This document shows, piece after piece, positions 23,723 through 34,699 of a DNA stretch of 64,000 nucleotides. Origin of the DNA: Locusta migratoria (Eukaryota; Arthropoda; Insecta; Orthoptera; Acrididae); assembly GCA_026315105.1 (NCBI GenBank), contig CM048750.1:111445297-111509296 (forward strand), read 5' to 3'. Position 1 is the first letter of the stretch, and each line of letters opens with the position of its first letter. Made by a program: the position numbers and the translations under genes. Below the pieces are notes generated by a model. That model ran no database searches. It was not told where the DNA came from and saw only the letters and a list, made by a program, of their open reading frames with translations.

Positions 23723-24765
23723 CATTTTCTATGCTTAAGCAGGCATTCAAAAAGGAATGTCTTTGAATAAAACCAGGTTTTTGGTGGCACAAGGCATTTT
23801 GAGCCCTCTATAATGTCAGTGATGAAACTCACTCTGGACACCATTCAATGTTGAAAGGTATAAACAGTGTGACTCATGTGCATGAACTTTTGAACACATA
23901 TCATAGAATCTGAGTGTTTGTTTGGTAATCTAGATTATGCATATACCCAAAACCATTGTTCATTAGGTTATGATCATAATCTTTCGGAAGAAGAAGAAAA
24001 GACTGACAAACATAAGTCCAACTACAAATGTGTAGAAATAATGCTAACATTCTGCACATGAGATGACTTATGAATTCTCAATTGTGATATAAAGAGACAG
24101 AGCTCTAAGAGGTACACCTCACATACCACAACCCAAGAAGTCACATCCAGCAAAATAGCACAGCATTTAGCACACTGGACTCACATTCAGTAGAATGCCA
24201 GTTAAAATCTGCCATCCAGATTTAGGTTTTCTGTTATTTCACTAAATCATTCCAAGTAAATGTTGGGATGGTTTCTTTTAAAGAGCACTGTCAATTTCCT
24301 TTCCCATCCTTATCAAAATGATCTGAGCTTGTTTTCTATCCTTAACGACCACACTGTTTATGGTAGATTAAACCATACTCTTCCTTCCATCAATATGTCA
24401 CACATCACTACATCCAAAGTAAAGGCTAAGCTCATTCACTTTTTAATGCTAATGGAATCATCCATTCCAAGTTAGGATTTCCTGAAAAGACCAACAATGC
24501 TGTCTTTTATGTGGAAGTGCTCAAAAATCCTGAAAAGCAGGGGTCACACATGTAAGACACCACTATCACCAGTTCCTGGAAGGTCTACAAAGACAATATG
24601 ACCAGCCACTCTGACTTCTTGCTGGAAGTATTATCTGCACAAAATCATATGGCAATGGTGCCCCAACCTCTCCACAGTCCTGAGAGGACAATGTTTTGAG
24701 ATCATTGACAATATGAAAGCTGCTCCTACACTGTTCCTAAAGGACATTCTAACACAGATTGCCTA
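23723..24765. repeat. Direct duplication, copy 1 (1043 bp)
   Basis: Repeated at 24995-26037 with an offset of exactly 1272. Every stretch I compared is identical, including a 71-codon chance frame (24260-24475 and 25532-25747). Contains a tRNA-derived SINE. Confidence 0.95.
24155..24420 (+). mobile_element. tRNA-derived SINE (copied again at 25427-25692)
   Basis: Head has a tRNA-like A-box region (ACAGCATTTAGCACACTGGACTC) and a decayed B box, followed by the body 'GCCATCCAGATTTAGGTTTT...TGGGATGGTTTCTTT...CCTTTCCCATCCTT', a SINE body I recognise from insect, notably orthopteran, sequence. Pol III transcribed in origin; no protein. The second copy is there only because of the tandem duplication. 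Confidence 0.75.
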
Positions 24766-24769
24766 GAGT

Positions 24770-24995
24770 TTTGTCAGAGTTAGCCTGTTTAGTTGCTTTA
24801 TTAAACTGAAGGTTTGTTTCAATATTGACCTCTCTTAGAACTTGACTTCTTTTTGTCCTGCCTATCCTAAAAAAGGAACTGCTCTGACACCTGTAACCAC
24901 TGGTATTTTACTACTCATGTCAGTGCCTCCCCCCCGTAAGTTTCCTGCTATTAGCCCAGCCAGTTTACCCTTCCCTTGCCTATTGAGATGTAGGC
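24770..24995. repeat. 226-bp segment copied from 19866-20091
   Basis: Identical in all bases I compared and in the same orientation as the CR1-like LINE segment 4,904 bp upstream, including the C-run and the intact surrounding text. It lies exactly between the two duplication copies, after a 4-nt untemplated GAGT (24766-24769), with 1-nt overlap (C) at the other joint. Confidence 0.95.
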
Positions 24996-26037
24996 ATTTT
25001 CTATGCTTAAGCAGGCATTCAAAAAGGAATGTCTTTGAATAAAACCAGGTTTTTGGTGGCACAAGGCATTTTGAGCCCTCTATAATGTCAGTGATGAAAC
25101 TCACTCTGGACACCATTCAATGTTGAAAGGTATAAACAGTGTGACTCATGTGCATGAACTTTTGAACACATATCATAGAATCTGAGTGTTTGTTTGGTAA
25201 TCTAGATTATGCATATACCCAAAACCATTGTTCATTAGGTTATGATCATAATCTTTCGGAAGAAGAAGAAAAGACTGACAAACATAAGTCCAACTACAAA
25301 TGTGTAGAAATAATGCTAACATTCTGCACATGAGATGACTTATGAATTCTCAATTGTGATATAAAGAGACAGAGCTCTAAGAGGTACACCTCACATACCA
25401 CAACCCAAGAAGTCACATCCAGCAAAATAGCACAGCATTTAGCACACTGGACTCACATTCAGTAGAATGCCAGTTAAAATCTGCCATCCAGATTTAGGTT
25501 TTCTGTTATTTCACTAAATCATTCCAAGTAAATGTTGGGATGGTTTCTTTTAAAGAGCACTGTCAATTTCCTTTCCCATCCTTATCAAAATGATCTGAGC
25601 TTGTTTTCTATCCTTAACGACCACACTGTTTATGGTAGATTAAACCATACTCTTCCTTCCATCAATATGTCACACATCACTACATCCAAAGTAAAGGCTA
25701 AGCTCATTCACTTTTTAATGCTAATGGAATCATCCATTCCAAGTTAGGATTTCCTGAAAAGACCAACAATGCTGTCTTTTATGTGGAAGTGCTCAAAAAT
25801 CCTGAAAAGCAGGGGTCACACATGTAAGACACCACTATCACCAGTTCCTGGAAGGTCTACAAAGACAATATGACCAGCCACTCTGACTTCTTGCTGGAAG
25901 TATTATCTGCACAAAATCATATGGCAATGGTGCCCCAACCTCTCCACAGTCCTGAGAGGACAATGTTTTGAGATCATTGACAATATGAAAGCTGCTCCTA
26001 CACTGTTCCTAAAGGACATTCTAACACAGATTGCCTA
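24995..26037. repeat. Direct duplication, copy 2 (1043 bp)
   Basis: Second copy of 23723-24765. After its end (GCCTA) the native sequence continues ACAACACATAAC. Copy 1 instead runs into the GAGT filler. Confidence 0.95.
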
Positions 26038-26193
26038 CAACACATAACTTTTGGTGGGAAAAAATTATTCATGCAAGAGAACACTCTAATTTTGATGTAT
26101 TGACCATCATGATAAATAAATTAGTTTTTATGGACTTTGTGACATTACTTTCTATACATATAAGTACATAGTATACTTATAGGATGAACTTAC

Positions 26194-26384
26194 TTGAGCA
26201 AACCAATTAGTATCTTCTGAATCATGTTGATATTGTTTTGCAATTGCTACTAATGAAGATTTACTGGTTTCTGTTCCTATCCTAATACTTCGGTAAGGTC
26301 TCATTTCAAATTTGAAATTGTCTTCCTGTGGGTCTGCATTCTCAATTTCTTCAAAATACCATGTATTTATCATTCCGTCTCTAC
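26194..26384 (-). CDS. Cfap44: CFAP44-like exon, WD40 blade
   Basis: 191 nt; acceptor AATTTCAG before 26384, donor CAA|GTAAGT. It reads RDGMINTWYFEEIENADPQE, then an acidic stretch, then DTNWFAQ. This matches the family pattern 'G.DG.(V/I)..W.FE.I..AD' and a closing 'WFAQ' that joins DANGRLWK in the next exon. The intron upstream (26385-42214) is the longest fully contained one, about 15.8 kb. Confidence 0.85.
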
Positions 26385-26900
26385 CTGAAATTAATAAATA
26401 GGTGAATGGCTTTTATATGACATCCATTAAGTCAATATGGACACAACAGAAACTAAAATATGGTTTAAAAATTTCTCACATTGTATAAAAGCGTCTTTAA
26501 AGAACTCATCAAAATGTATCTTTGCGAGAAGTAATATAAAATGTTTTCTACATAATTTTCAGGACATACAGGCTTAGGCAATTAAATCCATCTTTACCCC
26601 AGAAAAGGTGACTCCAACAAACAGAAAAAGGAAGCCCCATGTCTAACATGTAGTGCAGCCAAGTGGAAATGGGACACGCATTTTGTACTGCACACCAAAT
26701 GTGTTGAAACAACTTAAAGGTGGACCATCCTGTGGCACAGGTCGCAGCTGAGCACAACACACACAATTGTAACCAGGCCATTTGGATCTTCCCCTCAGAA
26801 CTGTACTGATGGGAGTTATCTCTGCAACACATTCTACAATCCCATAACTATCCTGGACATAACCTAAGATAACTTATCATCCCTCCAAACTGTGTGTCAC

Positions 26901-26931
<31 letters not shown>

Positions 26932-27089
26932 TATTCTACACATATTCATCTCCATTTTTCACTCGCCTACCCCTTCCCTATACTGGATTCAAAGATGTGT
27001 TTTACATTCCTGTCTACCAAAGCCTTTACAATCAATCATGCAATGCAGAATGTTCCATGTCCACCCTTTCCTCCTCTTTCACTGTCAAG
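26385..27089. other. Intron sequence with (ATT)n microsatellite
   Basis: An (ATT)n tract lies at about 26902-26931. The rest (26560-26890) is repeat-like but unassigned. Confidence 0.5.
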
Positions 27090-27330
27090 ATGCTTGATAT
27101 GCTGGAGTAGCCAGAGATGGTGGTGAGGTGTGCTTGAGTTATGCCTGAATGATTGTGTGAATGTATGTGTTTCTTTTTTTATGAAGGTCATGGCCAAAAA
27201 TTTTAAGTTGTGTGAATCTGGTTGTCTATTCTATATACCTATCTGCGGCTCTGTGATTGTCTTTACAGGGAGTTGCATCTGTCCTCTCTTATTGACATTC
27301 CAACCTAAATTTTTCATTGTTATCAATTAC
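27090..27330 (+). repeat. Penelope-type terminal repeat, decayed
   Basis: Reads '..TGATTGTGTGAATGTATGTG..ATGAAGGTCATGGCCAAAAATTTTAAGTTGTGTG...' and ends near TTGACATTCCAACC. This is the right-arm module of the 35065-35774 element. The hammerhead-like core is degraded. Confidence 0.55.
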
Positions 27331-28369
27331 AATTGTATGAAATAGAATACTCTAAAAATAGAATTATTCATAAACTGAGAAATAATCTGCAGAGTTACAA
27401 TATCAATCATAAACTTTCTCGTCATCACTACTTTTTGAGGTGAATAACCAACATGCAGCACAGCTTTTGAAATGGCATTGAGATTGTTGTAGCCTACATA
27501 AAAAATGAACTATAATACTGATTGGCACAAAGTCAAAACTGCATCTAGATTCTTCATTTCAGTTGGTTCTTAACTAGGGTGTTTTGAGGCAGAAAAGAAG
27601 TAAGCAAATGTTAATTAGCAAGAGAAAAAAATTATTTTTGTTTTAGACATTACTGCATCCTACTAATTTATTTACTGACAGACTAAAGGATTGTATATCA
27701 ACACAAATAACTTGTGAAATAGACTATGCATAAACTGTAATTCATTTTAGATATTGTCCCCTCAGAATGCACTTTTACATATTTGATTAACAGTGAATTA
27801 TCTACTGTCTTTTCTTCCATAAAATACACCTTTTGGTATTAAAATATACAAATTAAATGTTTACCATAAATTCACAAAGAGAAAGATGGCCAGAATAATA
27901 CATAAATTCAGGAGGTTAGCTCCTAATACAGAGAAGGAATGTTAAAACTTAATCTTACGTCCTTCATTTCCTAATACAGCAATTAGAAATACACATATAT
28001 GCATAAAAAGAAAATCTACTCATATTATTTAAAACCAGATTTATTTGTAAAGGAGAAAACAGAAGAAACAACTGAGGAGGTAGACCAATAAGACAAATGT
28101 AGGGTCACTTATTTAGAAATCACTTTATGAGGTATTAGGAGGAAAGTAGGCAAACATGTTGCAAAAGTGTCAAAAGGATTGTAAAGCCAAAGATAGTGGG
28201 TAAGTAAGCATATTGGCATTGGTGCCTGAAAGCTGATATAGCAGGGGCATTGAGTGAGAAGTAAAGTTGGTTACTGAAGAATAAAATTAAGTGAAAGTGG
28301 TAAAGATGGCAGAATAAAATAAAAGTAGCGAAATACTTATAAACAATGTACAATTTGAGAAAGGAACAC
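27331..28369. other. Intron sequence, nothing assignable
   Basis: AT-rich; no domain or repeat family recognised. Confidence 0.45.
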
Positions 28370-28466
28370 AAGAACACACACTGTCATTCATACAATTACA
28401 CAACACACTTCACAGACACATAACCATCATCTCTGGCTGCAGCATGATGAGAAACACTCTGCAGTG
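28370..28466. repeat. Fragment of Penelope-type terminal repeat
   Basis: CATACAATTACACAACACAC...CATAACCATCATCTCTGGCTGC matches the middle of the repeat arm at 35230-35290. It abuts the 3' end of the minus-strand RTE LINE, so the LINE may have inserted into this repeat. Confidence 0.55.
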
Positions 28467-28704
28467 AGGGGTTGTGGTCTTCAGTCCGGATACTGGTTTT
28501 ATGCAGCTCTCCACAATACCCTATCCTGAGCAAGCCTCTTCAATTCCACATAAGAACGGCAACCTACATCTTTCTGAATATGCTTACTGTATCCATCTCT
28601 TAGTCTTCCTCTGTGGTTTTTACCCCAAACACTTCCTTCCAATGCTAAATTCACAATTCCTTGATGTCTAAGAATGTGTCTTACCAATCGATCCCTTCTT
28701 TTAG

Positions 28705-30131
28705 TCAAGGTATGCCAGAAATTCCTTTCCCCCCAATTCTATTCAGTACCTCCTCATTAGTTATGCAATCCACCCACCTAATCTTCAGCATTCTTCTGTA
28801 GCACCACATTTCAAAAGCCTCTATCCCCTTCATGTCTGCACTGTTTATCATCCATGTTTCACTCCCATATAAGGCAACACTCCACACAAATGCCTTCAGA
28901 AAGGACTTCCTTAGGCTTAAGTCAATATTCGATGTTAACAAATTTCTCTTTTTCAAGAATGCTTTTCTACCCATTGCCATTCTGCATTTTGTATCTTCTG
29001 TACTGCGACCATCATTTGTTATTTTACTGCCCAAGTAACAAAACTCATATACCTCCTTTATTGTTTCGTTACCTAATCTAATTCCTTCAGCATCGCCTGA
29101 TTTTCTTAGACTGCTCTCCATTGCCCTTGTTTTACTCTTGTTAATGTTCATTTTATACGCAGCTTTCAGCACACTGTCCATTCCATTCAATTGCTCTTCC
29201 AGGTCCTTTGCTGTCTCTGACAGAATTACTATGTCATCGGCAAAATTCAGTGTTTTCAATTCTTTACCTTGAACTTTAATTCCTTCTCCAAATTTCTCCT
29301 TGCATTTTTTATAGCTTGCTCAATGTACAAATTGAACAACATTGGAGAAAGGCTACAACCCTGTCTTACTCCCTTCCCAACCACTGCATCCCTTTCATGC
29401 CCTTCAACTCTGACAACTGCTGTCTGGTTTTTGTACAAGTTGTAAATAACCTTACACTCCATATATTTTACTCCTGCTTGCTTCAGAACTTGAAAGAGTT
29501 TGTTCCAATCAACATTGTCAAAAGCCTTCTCCAAATCAACAAAAGCTAGAAAAGTAGGTTTTTCTTTCCTTAATCTATCTTCTAAGATAAGCCATAAAGT
29601 GAGTATTGCCTCCCGTGTTCCTACATTTCTCCTGAACCCAAACTGATCTTTCCTGAGGTCGGCTTCTACCAGCTTTTCCATCCTTCTATAAATAATTCAT
29701 GTTAATATTTTGCAACCATGACTTATTAAACTGATGGTTCTGTAGTTTTTACACCTGTCTGTGCCTGCTTTCTTTGGAATGGGGATTATAACATTTTTCT
29801 TAAAGTCTGGGGGTACTTTGCCAGTCTCATGCATCTTACACACCAGGTGAAACAGTTTTGTTATGGCTGGTTCTCCCAGAGACTTCAGTAGCTCTGAGGG
29901 AATGTCATCTACTTCAGGGGCCTTGTTTCGACTTAGTTCTTTCAGTGCTCTGTTAAATTCATCTCTCAGTATAGTATCTCCAATTTCATCCTCATCTACA
30001 TCTTCTCCCCTTCCTACAATATTGCCTCTAAGTTCATTTCCTTCATAGAGCCTCTCTATATACTCTTTCCACCTTTCAGCTTTTCCTTCTTTGCTGATAA
30101 CTGGTTTTCCATCCGAGTTCTTGATATTCAT
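28705..30131 (-). pseudogene. RTE reverse transcriptase (copy D)
   Basis: Starts in the same NIKNSDGKPV context as copy B. Frame breaks at about 29690 and 29258, and near 28705 the frame ends GGKGISGIP because of a C-run change (FPPNS area). The last part (28708-28499) carries VRHILRHQGIVNLALEG and VELKRLAQDRVLWRAA. Catalytic aspartates are kept, so decay is by small indels. Confidence 0.9.
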
Positions 30132-30184
30132 AGAGCTGTTTTTCTTATCTCCAAATATCTCTTTTATTTTCCTGTGGGCTGTAT

Positions 30185-31103
30185 CTATTTTCCCCTATTT
30201 ATACATTCTTCTACATCCTTGCATTTGCCTTCTAGCCACTCCTGCTTAGCCATTTTGCACTTCCTGTCAATCTCATTACTTAGTCGTCTGTACTCAATTT
30301 TGCCTGTTTCATTTACTGCATTTTTATTTTTTCTCCTTTCATCGACTAAATTTAGTATGTCCTGTGATATCCAAGGATTCTTTATAGGTCTTGCCTTCCT
30401 ACCTATTTTGTCCTCTGCTGCCTTCACTATTTCATCTCTCAATACTACCCACTCCTCCTCTACTGTCCCCCCCCCCCCCCCTGTTTCTGTCAATAATTGC
30501 CTAAAGCCCTCTCTGAAATTCTCAAGAACTTCAGGTTCCTTCAGTTTATCCAGGTCCCATCTCATTATTTTCCTACCTTTCTGCAGTTTTTCAATTTCAG
30601 CCTACAATTCATTGCCAATAAGTTATGGTCAGAGTTTATCTCTGCCCCTGGGTATGTCTTACAGTTTAAAACCTGGTTCCAAAATCTATGTCTTACCATT
30701 ATAAAATCTATCTGGTATCTCCCAGTGTTTCCTGGTCTCTTCCACGTATACAACCTTCTTTCGTGATTCTTAAACAGGTTTTTGTTATAACTAAATTATG
30801 TTCTGTGCAAAATTCTACCAGGCAGCTTCCTCTTTCAATTCTTTTGCCCAGACCATATTCACCTACTATCTTATCTTCCCTTCCTTGTCCTACTACCAAA
30901 TTCCTGTCTCCCATAACAATTAAGTTTTCCTCTCCCTTAATTTTCTGAATAATTTCCTTTAGCTTCTCATGTATTTCTTTGATCTCCTCATCGGCAGAGA
31001 TAGTTGGCATATAAACCTGTACTACTGTGATCGGAGTTGGTTTTGTATCTATCTTGACTATGGTAATGTGATCACAGTGTTGCTCATAGTAGTTTACCCA
31101 CAT
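30185..31103 (-). pseudogene. RTE endonuclease, partial (copy D)
   Basis: Two frames: 31103-30708 with VQVYMPTISADEE, IVMGDRNLVVGQGRED (metal-site Trp changed) and KRIERGSCLVEFCTEHNL; and 30753-30185 with YTWKRPGNTGRYQIDFIMV, SDHNLLAMNCRLKLK (catalytic His) then the linker WISQDILNLVDERRKNKNAV. Ends RGK-stop at the shared linker frame break. Confidence 0.88.
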
Positions 31104-31155
31104 GTCTATTTTCTTATTCAGTATCAGATCTATTCCTGTAACACCCCTAATATAG

Positions 31156-32094
31156 TTCCACGGTTGTCAGGCACAACCCTTTGCCATGGTTCTATAGCAT
31201 TACCTATATGAAAGTGAAAATTATAGTGATAGTGAATCTATGGACATCCAGTGCTATGTGCTGGCCCCTCCTGAAGAGGGGTATGCTATTTCCACACAAC
31301 ATGCGTTTAAATCCGGTGCTGCCCATATTTCAGCCGGCAGTCACCAGGCACTGATGACAGCATTCTCTATATGTAGTTCATAAAGTGTCGAGCAGAGCTA
31401 TGCTCCACCTCAGTTCTTCCCTCGCAAATATCACATTCACTTATTGTAAATACTCTGAGTGTCACACTTATGTCTGACTGTGCAGCAAGACCTACAGTGA
31501 GATCATTAAACCACCTAAAAGCTCACATGCATTTCTAAAATAGCAAGATTTTTGGACAATGTGTTGTTTGAAGTGTTGCCAAATCTACAGGTGCTATACA
31601 TTTCTACCATCACAAAGGAAGTTCATGGGCACCTGTGAATCAAATTTCAAGTTTATAAGTTTGGGTGAAAATTAGTTTTCAAAAAAAGTGATGCTTTAAT
31701 TGTTTTGTGCAATGAATTTCATACAACATCTATGCCTCACAATTTAGGCCATGTATCACAGTTACATTATTCACAATCTTAAGGCGGACTGCTAATTAGC
31801 TAATACTGTGAACTTAAGATATATAATCTATAACTGTGTACATCTATAACAATGCTTGGTAACTACTAATACAGTTTTGCTGGATATACAAATACACACA
31901 AAATGCACAAATTATTCTGTTACTGCTACTTGCTCAAAAAGTTGATATCAGTGTGAATCATTTTATGACTATATTAATCAATTCATTGCCACATGTAATT
32001 TTTTGTGAGCTACTGTGTTGTGATGGTGAAATTACTGCACTAGAACTGTACAAAAATATCTAAGAACTAGTGTAGTATGTTCATTTCTAATATT
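31156..32094. other. Intron sequence, nothing assignable
   Basis: No recognised coding or repeat signature. Confidence 0.45.
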
Positions 32095-33140
32095 CACAGA
32101 ATATATGACATCAGCTGTGATTGGGCAACGCTGAAAATGTGTATCCAGCCGGGATTCGAACCCGGGTTTCCTGCTTTCTAGGCAGTTACGCTGACCCCTA
32201 CACCACTGGGGACACAGAAATCATCACACCTGCAAGGACTACCTAAGCACGCCTCCCGTCAGATACAAATTCCCAGCTTCACCCTGCCCACAGCACTCAA
32301 ACTCATAGTTATGAAACTAATTCCCGTAAGAGTAAGGGCTTCAAACTTGCCCACCCTTCCCCACTAACGTTAGGATCATTGCCCGTCACCGGCATATTAT
32401 ATATATACATGCGGCGACTGTTCAAAAAGAACAGACGTCACTTCTGATCTTGCAGTTGTTATTATTTAATATTCACAGAATATATGACATCAACTGCGAT
32501 TGGGCAAAGCTGAAAATGTGTACCAAGTCGGGATTCAAACCTGAGTCTCCTGCTTTCTAGGCAGTTTCGCTGATCCCTACACCACTGGGGACACAGAGAT
32601 CTCCGCACCTGCAAGGACTACCTAAGCATGCCTCCCGTCACATTTTCAGCTTTGCCCAATCGCAGTCGATGTCATATATTCTGTGAATTTTAAATAATAA
32701 CAACTGCAGGATCAGAAGTGACGTCTGTCCTTTCGGAACAGATGCCACATGTATATATATAATATGCCGGTGACGGGCAATGATCCTATCGTTAGTGGGG
32801 AGGGGTGGGCAAGTTTGAAGCCCTTACTCTTATGGGAATTAGTTTCATAACTATGAGTTGGAGTGCTGTGGGCAGGGCGAAGCTGGGAATTTGTATCTGA
32901 CAGGAGGCGTGCTTAGGTAGTCCTTGCAGATGCGGTGATCTCTGTGTCCCCAGTAGTGTAGGGGTCAGCGCAACTGCCTAGAAAGCAGGAAACCTGGGTT
33001 CAAATCCCAGCTGGGTACACATTTTCAGCTTTGCCCAATCGCAGTTGATGTCATATATTCTGTGAATATTAAATAATAACAACTGCAGGATCAGAAGTGA
33101 CGTCTGTTCTTTCGGAACAGACACCACTTGTATATATGTT
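32095..33140. repeat. Inverted cluster of tRNA-derived SINEs (long hairpin)
   Basis: The left arm (about 32095-32520) recurs as its reverse complement at about 32641-33080. Loop sequence 32521-32640 is a third, partial SINE head. Heads have A box (GTGGTGTAGGGGTCAGCG type) and B box (GGGTTCGAATCCC, minus strand near 32160), separated by an anticodon-stem-like CTGCCTAGAAAGCAG. Bodies contain the 'AATATTCACAGAATATATGACATC' and 'AACTGCAGGATCAGAAGTGACG' text. The acceptor stem pairs poorly, so these are SINEs and not functional tRNA genes. Confidence 0.88.
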
Positions 33141-33380
33141 CATTTCTGTTCTTACCTGATGAGAAATCCAAACATCCCTTAATTATTAATTAAGTCTACA
33201 TAAGTTGCAATAAAAGTGATTATACTATACATAAAGTATCATCAACATCATCAGTGTTTTAGCATAGTTGTACCCATAATTACAGAGCTCAATGACATGG
33301 TGAGTCAATGCAGTCATATATACAGTGTGTTTTGGTCCTATATCTTGTAGTTAACCCAGATATGACTGAGGCCGATAAAA

Positions 33381-34000
33381 ATGTCACACCTGATGAAGGG
33401 CATTGCAGAAGACATGTATCGAGCTCGTATGTTAAAAGACATTACAGTGACACAAGAGTTTATCCCATGGTGTCAGAAAATTGAAGAGATGCAGCAGAGG
33501 AGAGTTGGACGAAAGAAGTATGACAGATTCCCAAATGTAGAGCCTATGGCCATTGTGGAAGATGAGCATGATTTTGCTTCTCTCATACAACAAATTGTAA
33601 GAGAAAAATTACAACAGTTTATGGCAGCCAGGACTGTTGGACCAAGCGAGCACCAGATTATGACCATGGATGTTGGTCCTGTACATCATGAGGGAGCTGA
33701 CACTGCTGAGGAAGAGGTATTTCAAACATTAGTGACTGTCAGCCCCGACAATCGCACCCAATGTGAAGAATGGCCTCACCCTACTATGACTTACGCTGCA
33801 GCCACCAAACAGCAGCCAAGGAACTGGCCAATCTCTGCCACAACCAAATCCCTTGGCAACTATGATGCCTCGTAGCAGGACAAATATTTGGAGAGAAGAC
33901 AACACGCCACTGTGTTTTCACTGTGGGATTCCTGGACATGTACGATACTGTAGGGAGAGAAAAGAAGTATTTGACAATTATTATGCCACTAGACACCAAT
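33381..34000 (+). pseudogene. gypsy gag (capsid end and nucleocapsid)
   Basis: Frame 33381-33875 has FIPWCQKIEEMQQRRVGRKK, the RFPNVEPM and FASLIQQIVREKLQQFM helices, typical of a gypsy gag of arthropods. After a stop and a frame change the zinc knuckle CFHCGIPGHVRYC (CX2CX4HX4C, about 33917-33955) follows. The N-terminal capsid part is missing. Confidence 0.8.
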
Positions 34001-34147
34001 CATCAGAGCAGTCCTTTCAATGGCAGTCTACTGCAGATTATTACTGTTGGCCTAAGGGCGAATCCCATCAATGTATCCTGGACGTGGTCGCTCTCCAAAA
34101 CTCCACCTCCATTCGCCATCATCGTATAGATATACCAGCCGCTTGGC

Positions 34148-34480
34148 TTGCTGTTGTGTTCAGGAAAGCTAGGCGAGGTGACCATCTATAGAGGTGAGGC
34201 TGCCGCAGATGAAAATCCTCCAAGGACAACAGTCGCTAAGTTGCCAGGAGATCTCATTGACATCATCATCGACAACCAACTTGTCCAGCTACTAATGGAT
34301 TTAGGAGTTTCCTTCTCTGTACTGTCGAATGACTACTGCTGCAAACTAAAGAAGATAATGTTCTGTGATACAAGAGCAACTGTGCTGAAGGTCAATAGGG
34401 AAAATATGTCCATCCAGCAGCCGTTTGAATTTGTCATTTTAACAGTATGTAGCCATAATGTCATCCTTGGTTAGTACTTC
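34148..34480 (+). pseudogene. gypsy aspartic protease
   Basis: Frame contains a GDLIDIIIDNQLVQLLMDLG strand followed by VSFSVLS. In active enzymes this is ..A.(V/L)DTGA..S(V/I)(I/L)S, so Asp is kept while the Thr-Gly-Ala triad is altered to Leu-Gly-Val. The flap and the ILG strand (VCSHNVILG) are present. It would process the polyprotein; this copy is probably inactive. Confidence 0.75.
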
Positions 34481-34699
34481 CATCAGGCATCCCAGGATAT
34501 CATTGACTGTGGAAGATCTGAGCTACAAAATGAGGAAGCTGTTCCATCAAGTACACATAACACGAACTCCCCTGGGAACTTGTTTGATGTCGAGAATGTT
34601 GAGATCCTACCGTTAATGATGAGCTGAACTGTGAAGTGCTTGTCGATCGCAAAAAGTTAATCAGTATAATGAAGGAAATCTACACACCAGCGGCTATAA

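Larger units (their letters stand above)
28467..31155 (-). mobile_element. RTE/BovB-like LINE, copy D, 5'-truncated
   Basis: Same family as 7327-10611, on the minus strand. The 3' end (complement of GGTTGTGGTCTTCAGTCCGG) is at 28467; the 5' end stops in the endonuclease near 31155, before the first EN strands, a typical 5' truncation. RT is in three frames (30131-29697, 29681-29256, 29259-28705), with NKAPEVDDIPSELL, QFGFRRNVGTREAI, FVDLEKAFDNV, VRQGCSLSPMLFN and FADD. A 14-C run (30468-30481) has expanded inside the EN-RT linker. It shares with copy B a 1-nt loss in the linker. Confidence 0.94.

Noticed and set aside
23723..26037. CRISPR-like or satellite array
   Set aside because: Only two units, 1 kb long, in a eukaryotic intron; the junction structure indicates a duplication with templated insertion.
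32141..32214. Functional tRNA gene
   Set aside because: A and B boxes and an anticodon-like arm are present, but the acceptor stem pairs poorly and the unit is part of a repeated SINE with a long body.
32944..33018. Second functional tRNA gene
   Set aside because: Same SINE head in inverted orientation, with further B-box changes.
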